From positions 930,001-994,000 of the forward strand of contig JAPEHQ010000011.1 of NCBI GenBank assembly GCA_027405735.1: 64,000 bases of DNA, given 5' to 3'. Positions 35,022-46,699 of this stretch are shown here, one piece after another. This DNA is from Mucor racemosus (lineage: Eukaryota; Mucoromycota; Mucoromycetes; Mucorales; Mucoraceae). The notes beneath the pieces are model-generated. The model saw only the letters and a program-made list of their open reading frames with translations. It ran no database searches and was not told the origin of the DNA. A program made the position numbers and the translations under genes. Each line of letters starts with the position of its first letter. Position 1 is the first letter of the stretch.

Positions 35022-36232
35022 ATGGTAAAACAAAGACCCAAAAAAGAAAAACTAAGCGAATATCATTAACCCATCATCACATGTTAGATCCGCAGAAATA
35101 CTCGTCTTCGTAGGGAATATTTATACAAAAAATCCTTGGAGTCCAAGGAGCGCACGATCTACGATCGCAAGCAAAAAATCAAAGAAGCCATTGAACGTAA
35201 GCAACCACTATACAAATATGACCTAGAGAACCTATACTAACTATATTTTAAAGAGGGAAAGTCAGTTCCTACTGAATTAAGAGATATGGATAAATCAGGC
35301 AAGGAAGATCTTGGTTACGATCAAGCACAAGAAGGTAAAAAAAAAAAAAAAAATGAGCCACCCTAAATTACAAACAGATATTAAATTACAATATAGAACC
35401 TTCCACTCATGAGGATGATGAATACGCTCGTGGAGGTGTTTATGACCCCAAGATTTTGATTACAACATCCAGAGATCCTAGTAGTCGTTTACAACAATTT
35501 TCAAAAGAAATGCGTCTTGTATTTCCCAATTCTCAACGTATTAATCGTGGTGGACATGTCATGAAAGAAATTGTTGATGCTTGTAGAGCTAATGAAGTGA
35601 CAGATTTGGTTGTTTTACATGAACATCGTGGTCAACCAGATGGTATGATTGTCAGTCATTTTCCTTATGGTCCTACAGCTTATTTTTCATTACATAATGT
35701 CGTTCTTCGTCATGATATTAAGGATCAAGGCACTGTGTCTGAAGCATTCCCACATTTAATATTCGAAAATTTCAACTCAAAATTAGGTGCTAGAGTAAGT
35801 CGTGTTGATTATTTATAGATGAATCAATTAATAACCTATTTTTTGTAGATTACAAATATTTTAAAATTCTTATTCCCTGTTCCAAAAGATGATACAAAGC
35901 GTGTTATGACTTTCTGTAACGATAATGATTATATCTCATTTAGGTAAAATATGGAAAATTTATGTTGATGATGGGATCATTAATTATTATCATTAGACAT
36001 CATGTATATGTAAAGGCAGCTAATCAAGTAGAATTGGCCGAAGTTGGTCCTCGTTTTGAAATGCGACGTAAGTTTTTGTTAGTTGAGGATATTGATGATA
36101 GGAAAAACTAACATCGAAAATAAAAAAATAGCATATGAAATTAGACTCGGTACAGTTGATTTAACAGACGCTGATGTAGAATGGCAATTGGCTTCATTCA
36201 CAAGAACTGCAGCCAAAAGAATGGAACTTTAG
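35022..36232 (+). CDS. imp4: U3 snoRNP protein Imp4 (Brix domain)
   Basis: Seven exons (35022-35024, 35088-35196, 35254-35334, 35397-35794, 35849-35943, 35997-36067, 36132-36232) give 285 residues. Imp4 bridges U3 snoRNA and pre-rRNA in small-subunit assembly in the nucleolus. The start M|IRRNTRLRREYLYKK matches the family only if the ATG stands alone in exon 1, as in ELF1 of this window. The Brix domain begins at PKILITTSRDPSSRLQQF. Further marks are LVFPNSQRINRGGHV, VVLHEHRGQPDGMIVSHFP, GPTAYFSLHNVV, FLFPVPKDD, ISFRHHVY, EVGPRFEM. It ends TAAKRMEL. It opens a compact same-strand run; COX17 starts 79 bases after its stop. Confidence 0.95.
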
Positions 36233-36311
36233 ATTATTTTTTTTTATCTTGTACAAACAAACATAATAAATATATAGTAGTATACACAAAAAATGTCATC
36301 TGAATTCCGAT

Positions 36312-36604
36312 ATGAGCTGTCAAGAAGGGAGGGCTTCCCCGGGTAGCACTTTTCTTTGCATATAACGTGGGCTAATTCATGTACGCATTGTTTTTTTTTT
36401 CTAATTTAACGACTAGGCATATCAGAACCCATTAAGCAGCAAGTACTTCTTGATACTGAAGGAAAGCCTCTAAAGCCTTGTTGCGGTTATCCAGAAATTA
36501 AAAAACCCAATGATGCTTGCATTATGGAAAAAGGAGAAGAAAACTGCAAACATCTAATTGAAGCTTATTTGAATTGCATGCGTAACCTTGGTTTCAAGGT
36601 CTAG
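36312..36604 (+). CDS. cox17: Cytochrome c oxidase copper chaperone Cox17, with one motif Cys replaced
   Basis: Two exons (36312-36342, 36417-36604) give 72 residues. Cox17 hands Cu(I) to Sco1 and Cox11 in the mitochondrial intermembrane space. [12 protein letters not shown], then [20 protein letters not shown] and [11 protein letters not shown] identify it. Family members have CCxC-P, where the third Cys also opens the first CX9C motif; here that position is Tyr (codon TAT, one base from TGT). The two adjacent copper-binding Cys and the other three CX9C Cys remain. The start is the second ATG ([11 protein letters not shown]), the only one in phase with exon 2. An earlier ATG at 36,293 is in another frame and would overlap as an upstream ORF ending just inside exon 2. 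Confidence 0.88.
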
Positions 36605-36719
36605 TGGAAGAAAAAAAACGCATCCCCCCTAGATTACCAATTTAAGCGAACAAAAGAAGTTAAATGTGTATATAATGGTCGATATTTGATCAATAAAATC
36701 TCTTTAATCTATATAAATT

Positions 36720-37774
36720 ATGCTTATCAAAGGATATCTTTTCATTGTTACTGGAGGGTAATTTATATTTTTTCTAGATTATTCATATTTTGATGAATTA
36801 ATGAGAGAATTTTAGGGCTCGAGGATTAGGTGAACAAGTAGTTCGCACATTGATAGATCATGAGGCATTTGTTTCTGTAAGTCATCATCGCACCATTGAT
36901 TTATCGACACTGTTTGTAACTGTGTTTATATTTAGATTTTAGATGTCAATGTTGAATTAGCAGAGAAATTAGTAAATGAATTGGGTCAAGATAAATGTTA
37001 TTTTCATGGCTTAACTGATGTTTCTAAAGAGGTATGCTCTTGTGTACAATGTTTATTATCTAATACTCAACAATTGCATAATAGTCGGATGTAGATGTTG
37101 CTTTAAAAAAGACATTTGCTCAATTTCCAAACGTTATTTTCGGAGGTGCTATACTTTCTAGTGGTATTATTTCACCACCAAAAGCATTGGATGGTTATGG
37201 CCCTGATCTTTCATTGACCAGTTATCAACAATTTGAACATGTAATTAAAGTTAATCTGCTGGGTACATATTGTGTTGCACAAAAGGTTGCTGAAATACTC
37301 TTAAAAAATGAACCAATGAATCAAGATGGAGAGAGAGGTATAATTATTACTGTGTCATCTATTCTTGGATTAGATGGACTGATTGTTGGATATGGTACAT
37401 CTAAAGGTATTTTTACGAAATGTACCTGTATAAAATTAATATCTAATGGATTCTGATCATGTAGCGGCCATTGCTGGTTTGACATTACCACTTGCAAAGG
37501 AACTATCTCCCTTTGGTATTCGAGTAATGAGTGTTGCACCTGGCGTATTTGGTAAAATGAAGTGCAAATTATCGTTTCTTTTTTTTTTTTGAATTCTAAC
37601 GAAATGCTATTAGATACACCTATCATAGATAGATCTTCAAATACCACACCGCTTTCTTTATTCCCTAAAAGACTAGGAAATCCAAACGAGTTTGCAGATT
37701 TAGTATTACAAATTATTCAAATGCCCATGTTAAATGGATCTGTTATAAGATTGGATGGTGCTTTAAGAGCTTAA
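36720..37774 (+). CDS. Short-chain dehydrogenase, HSD17B10-like (3-hydroxyacyl-CoA dehydrogenase type 2)
   Basis: Six exons (36720-36757, 36816-36876, 36936-37031, 37085-37406, 37465-37551, 37614-37774) give 254 residues, the size of HSD17B10 (261). The NAD site is TGGARGLG at ~11-18, without a targeting presequence ahead of it ([13 protein letters not shown]). The catalytic set is Ser in [10 protein letters not shown], Tyr168 and Lys172 in [26 protein letters not shown] matches the HSD17B10 branch. The C-terminus [20 protein letters not shown] region is also typical. Family enzymes oxidise branched 3-hydroxyacyl-CoA or steroids in mitochondria. The substrate here is unknown. It starts 115 bases after COX17 on the same strand. 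Confidence 0.88.
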
Positions 37775-37950
37775 CAATGTTCACATGTCGGACTTCTTTC
37801 CCCAGCTTTTTCCATGACTAATAAAATCTGTTTATTTCTCACAATCGTAAGCTCTCCTATTTAACTTTAAGGGTAAAATGTAGTATATCGTTCTTCTTCT
37901 TTTTCTCTCTTTTTGTTTGATTTTTACTTGTACTATATTATATAAAAAAA

Positions 37951-40318
37951 ATGTCTTTTATGGGTGAAGGAAGCGCAGATTGTGGGCCAGTAAACCCAAT
38001 GGCTGGTCTCATGAAACAGTTTGGACAAGATAGATCGCTTCAACAAGTAAAAAAAAAAATCTATATATTAATAAGCTAAAAAAATATATATACTCATAAA
38101 TTTGATGTGAACTAGGATCGTTTCGGCCCTGAACAGAGAGGAGAAAGCTCAAAGGTAATGAATTAAAATTCTTTAATTTCATTCATTTGATATTAAAGTT
38201 TTCCTATTTTAGCCATCTTTTCGTACTAGAAATGCGAATTTTATGTCTGGAGGAGGCTCTTCGGTAAGACAGGATAGCAATAAGGTAATAGGCACATCAG
38301 TTCTGATTTTTTTTTATTCAGATGAGTGAGGAATTCTTTAGAGATGGAGCCAATATGGAGAGACCAGATACCAACGTTTTTGAATTCAATGGCCTTAATC
38401 GAGAATTAGAAATGATGCAACAACCTCACCAACCACCACAAACAGTAGTAGGAGGAGCACCAGCAAATTGGGCTGCTGATTTTATGCAACATCAACCCAT
38501 TAATCATGCTCCACAACAATTTGATGAATTTGAGAAAATATACCAACAAGGCCAACAACGTCAGCAAATTGTTCATGGAGCTAATTGGAATGAAGAATTT
38601 GAAGCATTTCAAGCTAGTCATCATCCTGGCCATGTCTTGACACAACATGAAAGGGCTGCTTTTGAAAAAGCATTTGATGAAGCCAAACAAGGGGCACCAC
38701 AAGCAGTTAATTGGGAACAAGAATTTGCTGCACAAGAATCATGGGCAACTGAATTTGAGCAAGAAAATAAACCTACTGTAGTAAATAATGACAATGATGC
38801 TCTTGCTAGAACAGCTGCCATGTTGTTGGATTCAGTGGATACAGAAGCTAATCCTAAATTCAAAAATTCACAATTCATGAATCTTATGCGTAAATTAAGA
38901 GATAGTGAAGTAGCTATTGAAGGAGATAAAATGGTAGAAACTGGTAAAACTGCTGGTGTAGCAGGCAATGATTGGGCTAGTGAATTTACACAACATGCTG
39001 GTACTGCTCGTAGTGGTAATATGTGGTCTAATGAATTTGCTGCAAAAGCAGAAAGAGGTTGGACATCAGAATTCCATCAAGAACAAAATCAACATCAACA
39101 ACCAGGTGATTGGGCATCAGAATTTTCAGCAAAACAACCTCAAATGCAACAAGTCTTTGGAAAAGGTACTGAAATGGATGATTGGGTTCAACAATATAAT
39201 CAAAATATTTCACATTTGAAAGGTGCTCAAGATCATGAATGGGACTCTATGCAAAAAGATTGGGAGCGTTTTAAACCTGAGCAAGGCATGGGTTATCGTG
39301 CTACAAATCCTGAATATAACGTGTATAATTTTACAACCAATAATCCTTATTTACTCCACCCTCAAGCTATTGAAGGTGCTGAACATAGCAATTTAGCAAA
39401 TTCAATCTTGGCTTTAGAAGCAAAAGCACAATTACAAACATCAGATGCAGGTGCATGGAAGATGTTAGGTCTTCGACAACAAGAAAATGAAAGAGATGGT
39501 GCTGCAATTGCTGCATTACGAAAGGCATTAGAGATGAATCCTTCTTTATTAGATGGTTGGTTAGCTTTAGCTGTCAGTTATACAAATGAAAATTGTCGTG
39601 CTGATGCATATGATGCTTTGGAACAATGGATTGCCAATCACGATCATTATAAACATTTAGCTAATGGTAAAGCCAAAATTGGCCCTGAAGGTCGTCATGG
39701 TTATATTACAAACATGTTTTTGGAAGCAGCTAGAAGCTCTCCTGGTGTAGAAATGGATGCCGATGTACAAGTAGGTTTAGGTGTCTTGTTCAATGTTTCT
39801 GAAGAATATGAAAAGGCCATTGATTGCTTCAAAGCTGCTTTAGCAAGCAAACCTCAAGATTACTTGTTGTGGAATAAATTGGGTGCTACTTTGGCCAATT
39901 CGAGAGATTCTGCTGGTGCCATTGAAGCTTATTTCAATGCTTTAGAAATTAGTCCTACCTATGTTCGTGCACGATACAATTTGGCCATCAGTTGTATTAA
40001 TTTAGGTCAACATCGTGAAGCAGCAGAACATTTACTTACTGCTTTAGCTTTACAACAATCCAACGATGGTAGTAATGGTGCAGGTGGATCTGTCATGATT
40101 GATGAACATGGCAACCAAGTTAGTGTACCTGGAGGTATGGGTGATAATGTGTGGGGTAGTCTTCGCATGCTCATGTTAAAGTAAGTTTTTATCCAATTAT
40201 CTAAATGTTTATTTTACTAAAATACACACAAAAAACAAATAGTATGAATCGTGAAGATTTGGCTAGACAATGTGATAACCATAATTTGGATGCATTTCGC
40301 TCAGAATTTGAGTTTTGA
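37951..40318 (+). CDS. pex5: Peroxisomal import receptor Pex5
   Basis: Five exons (37951-38046, 38116-38154, 38213-38263, 38322-40180, 40243-40318) give 706 residues. Pex5 binds PTS1 cargo in the cytosol and docks at the peroxisome. The N-terminus has the conserved Cys11 (DCGPVNP) used for monoubiquitination and recycling. The middle carries nine WxxxF/Y motifs, among them WAADF, WNEEF, WEQEF, WATEF, WASEF, WSNEF, WTSEF and WVQQY, which in this family bind Pex14 and Pex13. The C-terminal half is TPR (AWKMLGLRQQENERDGAAI, ALRKALEMNPSLLDGWLALA, YLLWNKLGATLANSRDSAGA, RARYNLAISCINLGQHREAA). The last exon ends FRSEFEF. The three short 5' exons sit before the long main exon. Confidence 0.95.
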
Positions 40319-40450
40319 AGAGCAACTAATTACTCCAACACAAATTAGAACATACCATCGAAATAACAACAACACAACTAATTATATATGGAAACCACCT
40401 TTTACATGTATATTTCCAAACCATGATTTTATTTAAATAAAATTTGTTTT

Positions 40451-42557
40451 TTAATATATGATTTGTTCTGGATCATCACTATTAAAAATTGTATAAATCT
40501 TCTTTGACATGACTCTGTTGATTTTTCTATCTCTTGATCTGAACACACTTCTTTCAACTTCTAGATCTGCAAGTAATAACTCTCCTTGAGCTACATTTCT
40601 CTGTTGATATGCTCGATCCAAAGATTGAAGTGTAGGATATGTATTTAATATACTTTTGGCAATAGGCGATGTACATAATTGAATTTCTTGCAACATCTTG
40701 AAATAAGTATCTTTAGGATCTATACCCGATTTACTCACCTTGTATGCATTGTTGATATTTTTTGATTTGTATCTGCCTAATGCTAAATCAGTTGTTAAAC
40801 TTTCAATCCAACTTGCTGTGTCTTCATCATCTTTTGTAGGAATCAACATGATACCACGCACTAATTGTAAATAATTTAGACATTCTTCTACATCAGCTGG
40901 ATCAAGACCATCTTCCACATTAGCTAAATCTTTCTTCTTTTTATTAGTAGCAGCTTGTGTTCCATTCAATGAATTGCGCACTTGTAATTCAAATTGACGT
41001 CTTTTCAATAACTTTTTCTTTTTGTAATAAACTTCTAATCCTTCAATCAATAACATGATTTGACGTCCATCACAATCTCGTTCAATGATATCAATATATC
41101 TATCAATGGTCTTGTTTTGTATGCGTTTGGTAAATTCGGGTATATCGACATAAACAAGCACGACAGGTTCTTGAACAATCCTGGTATTGGAAAGGGGTAT
41201 AAATGCCTGACTATCTTGATCCCACTCAGAGTTGGTTTTACGTCTCCAACTAAGCGTAAAAGAAGGATTTGGATGTATTAGTAATAAATCTCGTACTTCT
41301 GCTTCTTTCTTGACTAATACGAGTTCAAGTAATTGTCCTGGCTTTGTTTTTAGGAAATCTGGGTGAATATCTACAATGATTTCCTTTAAAATCTCATTTC
41401 TGTCAGCTCGAATTCGATTCTCTTTTTCAAATAAAGTTTTACGCTCTTTCTCCAACTAGAGTATAAGAGTGTAAGTATTATGCTATTTACTGATTTTGAA
41501 ATTATTTTACCTGCTTTTGCACCTTTAATCTCTGTTTCTCTTCCAGCATCTCTACCTTCTTTTGTCTTTTTTCTTCAGCCAGCTGCTCTCGCTTACGTTT
41601 CTTTTCTTCCTTCTCTTTTTCTTTTCTTTCTGCTGTAGTCAAAAGTTCGAAATCTTCAACCATATCAACATCAACATCAACATCTAAACGACGGCGATTA
41701 TTACGGGAAGATTCTAATGGTGTATCAAAGTCAAATGCTTGTCGTTTTCCCTTTCTATCTGTTGATTTATCTTTCTCTTCTAATGAAATAAGCTCAATAT
41801 CATCATTACCATCGTCGTCGTCGTCGTCGTCGTCAAGTTCTATCACTGGCGTTGGAGGTTTTTGTGTTAAAAGATCATCGAAAAAGTCTGCAGTTGATGG
41901 CAATCCATCCACTATGTCATCAACATCATCAAAATGTGAACCAAAAATGCTAATGCTTTTTTCATCTTCTTTGTTATCTGGAATTGGTTCGATATTATCA
42001 TCCAATGATAAAAATGATGGTGCTGATGAAGGTAAAGGTTCGTCGTCGTCGTCATTTTGTGAGTCGTCTTCAATGATTGAAAAAGAGTCTCTAGATTCAG
42101 CAGGAGGTGGTGTACTAAAATTATAATCGAATACATCTCTTCTTTGTATTGGCTTATCGACATTTGTTGATTTAGCGCCATTGTAGTTACTAGTAGAGCT
42201 TTTAGAATTTGAATCAAACATCAGTTCCTCGAAACTGTCTTGTAATGTAATAGGTACAGGATCCAATGATGGAGATGAGTCGATGGGTTGCGGTCCTTCA
42301 TCATCTATATCATCATCAGAGTCGAGAATAAGAAAAGCTGATTTCGATGGATCGCGCTCTGTACCATTAAGAAACTAAATATGTATGTGAATAATGATGA
42401 AAATAAAAAATTCGGCTAGACTTACATGGCCATCAAAAATCCTATTCACAGTAGTTTCGACGCTCTTTGTATACTCCAAATCCATGATAATGTCGGATCG
42501 ACTTTTTGAAGAGTCAATCGCAAGCACTTGATCCGCTAATTCTTCTAGGTTACTCAT
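40451..42557 (-). CDS. eme1: Structure-specific endonuclease subunit Eme1/Mms4
   Basis: Three exons (42557-42426, 42374-41511, 41455-40451) give 666 residues. Eme1 is the non-catalytic ERCC4-family partner of Mus81, which cuts branched DNA at stalled forks and in meiosis. The N-terminal ~300 residues are acidic and Ser-rich, with a run of nine Asp coded by a CGT-type trinucleotide tract near 41,815-41,834, then a basic coiled segment (KEKEEKKRKREQLAEEKRQKK). The ERCC4-like domain follows (DRYIDIIERDCDGRQIMLLIEG, VEECLNYLQLVRGIMLIP), without the ERKxxxD nuclease motif, as expected for Eme1. The C-terminal helix-hairpin-helix part includes SIAKSIL-like and YPTLQSLDRAY sequence. The start is MSNLEELADQVLAI. 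Confidence 0.88.
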
Positions 42558-45330
42558 TATAACAACAGAAAAGAGAAAAGTAACTTACAGGAGAACGAGT
42601 GGCTGCGAACGAATTATGGGTATTAAATTGCAATTCGGGACATTGTAGTGCAAATAGTGATGGTTTTAAAGATACCACTCTATAAATTACATTGACATTT
42701 GAAATCGCTTGATAACGTTTTATGGCTTTTATAATTCAATATTGCATTTTGGAATCTTTCTAGTTTAAAATGAGTGTGAAGACTCTTTTGGCAACGTGAG
42801 ATTGGAATCATTTAATTTTGAGGTATTACAAATTTGTTGCGATGTGATGTGATTATTTGTCCTCCATTGATAAACTGTATGCGTCCTGCTCTGGGTGAAT
42901 GCAATTTGAACAAGCTGCATGCCAAATACTCCCCAATTTGATATGCATATTCAGTGGTAAGTTTCTATTTACCCTCTGAGCTTTAGTAGAAAAACATACG
43001 TTATATTTGATTAAGAAAGCAATTTGAAATGGATTTCGCCTATATATCATACAAAAAACGACTTGTATTGGTAAAGTATATTTACCTTTTTATTTAGGTA
43101 ATCTCTACCTTGAAATCATTTTAAAATACCCAATGATTGAATGGATAGAAAACTTGAAACCTCCCCCCCCCCCATTTTCATTCGAATTTAATGAACAAAA
43201 CATCAAAAAAGATCTCAATTCATGATTTATGCTTTATAAATGCTTTTTACTATTGATTACAACCGATACATCCCAAAAGTTTGAATTCATATAATAAATA
43301 TCCGCCTATTTAGCATTTTTCAGGTAAACCATCATGTAAACCGATTGAGATAAATGCTCACTGCCATCTGCCATCAACTGGGCATTCAAACCAGCTACAG
43401 CTACTACTCCTAAATAAAACTTTAGGGTCCGACATGTTACACTCCAGATCTTTTTTTGTATTTTTTTTTTCAGAAAAATCAGATCTTCCAACTTTTTTGC
43501 TATGATTACTTTTTTGTATTAGGTAAACTATGGGTCCCGATAGAAATTAATGCTGCGATAACGATGGTGCTATTCATATATTTTTTAGCATTTTTTGTGC
43601 AGAGACATAAGCATCCAAAAATTAGTGAAAATATCAAAAAATCAGAAATAACTATTGATTCTGATACTTAAACCTTAATTACAGTTATAATCAATATTGT
43701 ATAACAATAACTTTCATGTACTATTTGTTGGTAATATGTAAAGTTAAAGTAAATATTCCGAGACTAAATTCAATAAAACAACCAAAAAATGCTTAAATTA
43801 CAAATTCCCCATCAACAAAATCAATAAAGCAATTTACCGTTTTATTCAGGTTATAGTCAGTAGCAATAGCTACAGTTTTATTATAATCTTTTTTAAGAAT
43901 ACTAACTTTTGGTAGAATAATCAAGATGATAAAATGTAATTCTATTTTTTGATCACCTCAACCCTTATCAGATATTTGTAGTTTTGGAAGGTTTGCGTAA
44001 AAATTTAGCAGATAACTTTTCTTCAGGCCTATATCAAATGATAGCTATTTTTGAGGGCTACAAGAAATAATTAATCATCTGCAGTTTGTTCTTATACAGT
44101 TTGTTACTTAAATCCAGAAAACAGAAGATTTTATTTTTAATTTTGGTATTTCACAGCTCAAATTTTCGAATACCGCACCTGGCTGGAATTAAATTATTAA
44201 CCCCAAAAAAAATACAGCTAATAAATTTTATTTTCGGCTGGAAGTTTGGGAAATTTCAAAGTTGACAATCAAGCTGCTCTCATTTAATAAACTTGGCGAT
44301 ATAAAGATATTGAAAACTTACAAAACAGAGAGCTTACTAATATGTATCAGCTAAAATAAAGTAAAAAAAAAAATATTTTAAAGGGTGGATGTCAGTTTTT
44401 CACTGCTTAATTTACTCACTTTTGGCTAGCTAATATTACATCTCAAGAACAAAAAAAGATACAGCCATAGCAAAATAATAAAACATACTGATGACATATT
44501 CTTAAAAAAACAATATAATGTACTTAAGATTTAGAGTATTTTGACTATTTCTACTTTTCTAATAGTTTTATTGAGTCCGAAAAATAATAAATACAAGTAT
44601 CAGACTTACTTGTCAGAACAAAATTACAAAAAACGCTTTTAGTGCCAATAACAAGAATAATAGTTGTTGGTATAAACCTAAATTTATAAAAATTGGGGTG
44701 TTAGGCTCATTGTGGAATCTGTGGGCTTAATTATCAACTACTTGTTTATTAAATCATCAATTTTAAGGATAATGTGATGACGTATTGCTAATTTCGTTTA
44801 TGATAATACTAACCTTCTACTATTTAGTTTATCTACACTGTACATATACTCCAATATGCCTGGCATAAGGCTATTCTTGAGTACTCAAAAATTTTATTTT
44901 ATTTACGCAATAGATATTTTATATTTTACACAAAAATTTAATCACATTTTATTCTAGATATAACAATACCATTTGATATCGACGTGCCTTTTATTTAACG
45001 TCTTTTGTTTATCATACATTTAGATGCTAAAATGAGCCTTGATGAAACATTGTAATTGTTATCCCTCTCTTTTGTAAATCTACAATATCATATTTTTTTA
45101 TATTATACAATAAACTACATTTTTAAATATCATTTAATGCCTTTAATGAGTGATCAATGATACTCCAATTAATTTTTTATTGTCAATGCTTGGGCAGTCA
45201 TCATTTAGTAATTATTTTCTATAAGTAATGCTAAAATAATCATTAAAATGTTGCTATATAACGATGTAGCTATCATTGAATGCGTAGTATATCACTGATG
45301 ACAGTAGAACTACTATCATGCTTACTTTTT
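42558..45330. other. AT-rich intergenic region, no supported gene
   Basis: 2.8 kb with only short frames. A G-poor region with a run of ten C at about 43,163. A 71-codon plus-strand frame at 43,456-43,671 contains one hydrophobic segment (AAITMVLFIYFLAFFV) followed by a basic tail; it could be a gene remnant, but there is no family match. Confidence 0.5.
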
Positions 45331-45900
45331 TTAGCTGAAATCAAAAAAATTAATACTAAAAGAAAAGAAATTAAATCCACAGATCTTTTTGGCACATTTA
45401 TAAACCCCTGGTTGTGGTTTTAAAAAAGAATATTTTTTATAATAAATTAATAATATGATCCACATTTCTGTCAATGATTGCTCTTTCATAAAAGCGTTGA
45501 ACAATCTCCGGACGCGACCATCTGATATTTTCAAGCTGTAAAATTTCTAGAAAAAAATACCGGACACTCCGGAAGCGGCTGTTTAAAAGTCTCAAGTTGT
45601 GAGATGCAGGTATCGAAATTTCATACAAAAATTAAGGTTCGATTGTATAATTAATTATTCAAAGACTTATTTTATTTTTTATTTGTGCGCAGTATAAAGT
45701 ACAACATGGAGCATTAGTCTAATAATGGTTTTGGCTTGGAAAGTATAAGACGATACAGTCAGGTTCAAAAAAAGTCTATAATAAAATCAAAAATTTTAAA
45801 GGATTATAAAATTGAAATATACTACATGCTGTTCATTTAACTTTAAAATATATATCCATCATTGTATTCAAATGCATGTTGAATACGGTGGTAGAACTCG
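45331..45900 (+). repeat. Dispersed repeat with TCCGGA motifs, copy 1
   Basis: About 45,455-45,890 matches 59,400-59,930 in the same orientation: GATCCACATTT, GAACAATCTCCGGA, TACCGGACA, TCCGGAAGCGG-type blocks, TTTAAAAGTCTCAAG, CATACAAAAATTAAGGTTCGA, then ~200 bases of further similarity. The first ~100 bases instead resemble 52,830-52,915 (TTTATAAACCCC..GTGGTTTTAAA). Family unknown. Confidence 0.7.
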
Positions 45901-45996
45901 CATATTACCTGCATACTCCAACGTTTTGCTCAAAATTTGATACTTTTTACTGGCTCCCTACATTGTTAAATCTTTTATTATCTGCTCTCCTTGGTC

Positions 45997-46001
45997 ATAT
46001 T
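45997..46001 (+). repeat. Target site duplication, left of the LTR element
   Basis: ATATT immediately before the 5' LTR, repeated at 52,500-52,504 after the 3' LTR. Confidence 0.85.
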
Positions 46002-46663
46002 TGTGCTGAACTAGGATACTATTTCCCCACATAAGAAATTAAATGTTATCTCACATAAAACCATGCTCTAATATTTCAATAGAGATAACATGAATTTAAC
46101 AGTAAATACAGAAAGTATTAGTAATTTAACATATAAATAAAATAGACCGAATCATAAACAAAGCAAATTGATTCATAAAATAAGCTGAAGAAACACATAG
46201 ATCAAAGTAAGGATTGCTCTATGCGGATCATTAACAAATATGCCAAAAACGGGCATTAAAAGACCGCCTTGATTATGTAAATCAAGAAGCTCAATATAAA
46301 CTTTAAAATCACAAACAAACTAATTGATTTACCAAAAAGAATAAACATATGGATATTGCATGAAGACAATGGAATCATGCTTCAATCATTTAATAAGTAG
46401 CATGATGATATATGTATGGAATGCAGCATTGTCTGATTCGCATGTTAAACATCACGGTTTGACAGAAGTCCTAAGTTGGTAATTCGGTTATTCCTAATTC
46501 TGATAGATCACTGACAGTTACGGTGCAACTCCCAGATATAACAAAAGCACAACTAATATAAATAGAGTAGAAATATAGACCTATTGCACACTATCTATTT
46601 TTTGAATAAAGAAGGATTTAAACTGTATCTTTTTTCAAAGCTTTTATTTTACATTTTACTGCA
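46002..46663 (+). repeat. 5' long terminal repeat (662 bases)
   Basis: Begins TGTGCTGAACTAGG and ends TTTACTGCA, so TG...CA. Identical by eye to 51,838-52,499. A TATA box TATAAATAG at 46,557-46,565 suggests the transcription start (R region) near 46,590. Confidence 0.93.
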
Positions 46664-46668
46664 TTTTT

Positions 46669-46681
46669 TACAGTTTACATC
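46669..46681 (+). promoter_or_regulatory. Possible primer-binding site for self-priming
   Basis: TACAGTTTACATC lies 5 bases after the 5' LTR. It does not begin with TGG, as a tRNA-primed site would. It is complementary at 12 of 13 positions to GATTTAAACTGTA in the LTR at 46,615-46,627, which is expected to be in the R-U5 part of the transcript. Confidence 0.45.
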
Positions 46682-46699
46682 AATTATTGATTCTACCTT

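Noticed and set aside
38264..38287. Second tandem donor (GTAATA) in PEX5 that would add eight residues in frame
   Set aside because: It would leave an intron of only ~37 bases, shorter than any other here; the upstream GTAAGA donor gives a normal 58-base intron.
43456..43671. 71-residue frame with one hydrophobic segment
   Set aside because: No start context, no family match and AT-driven composition; not supported as a gene.
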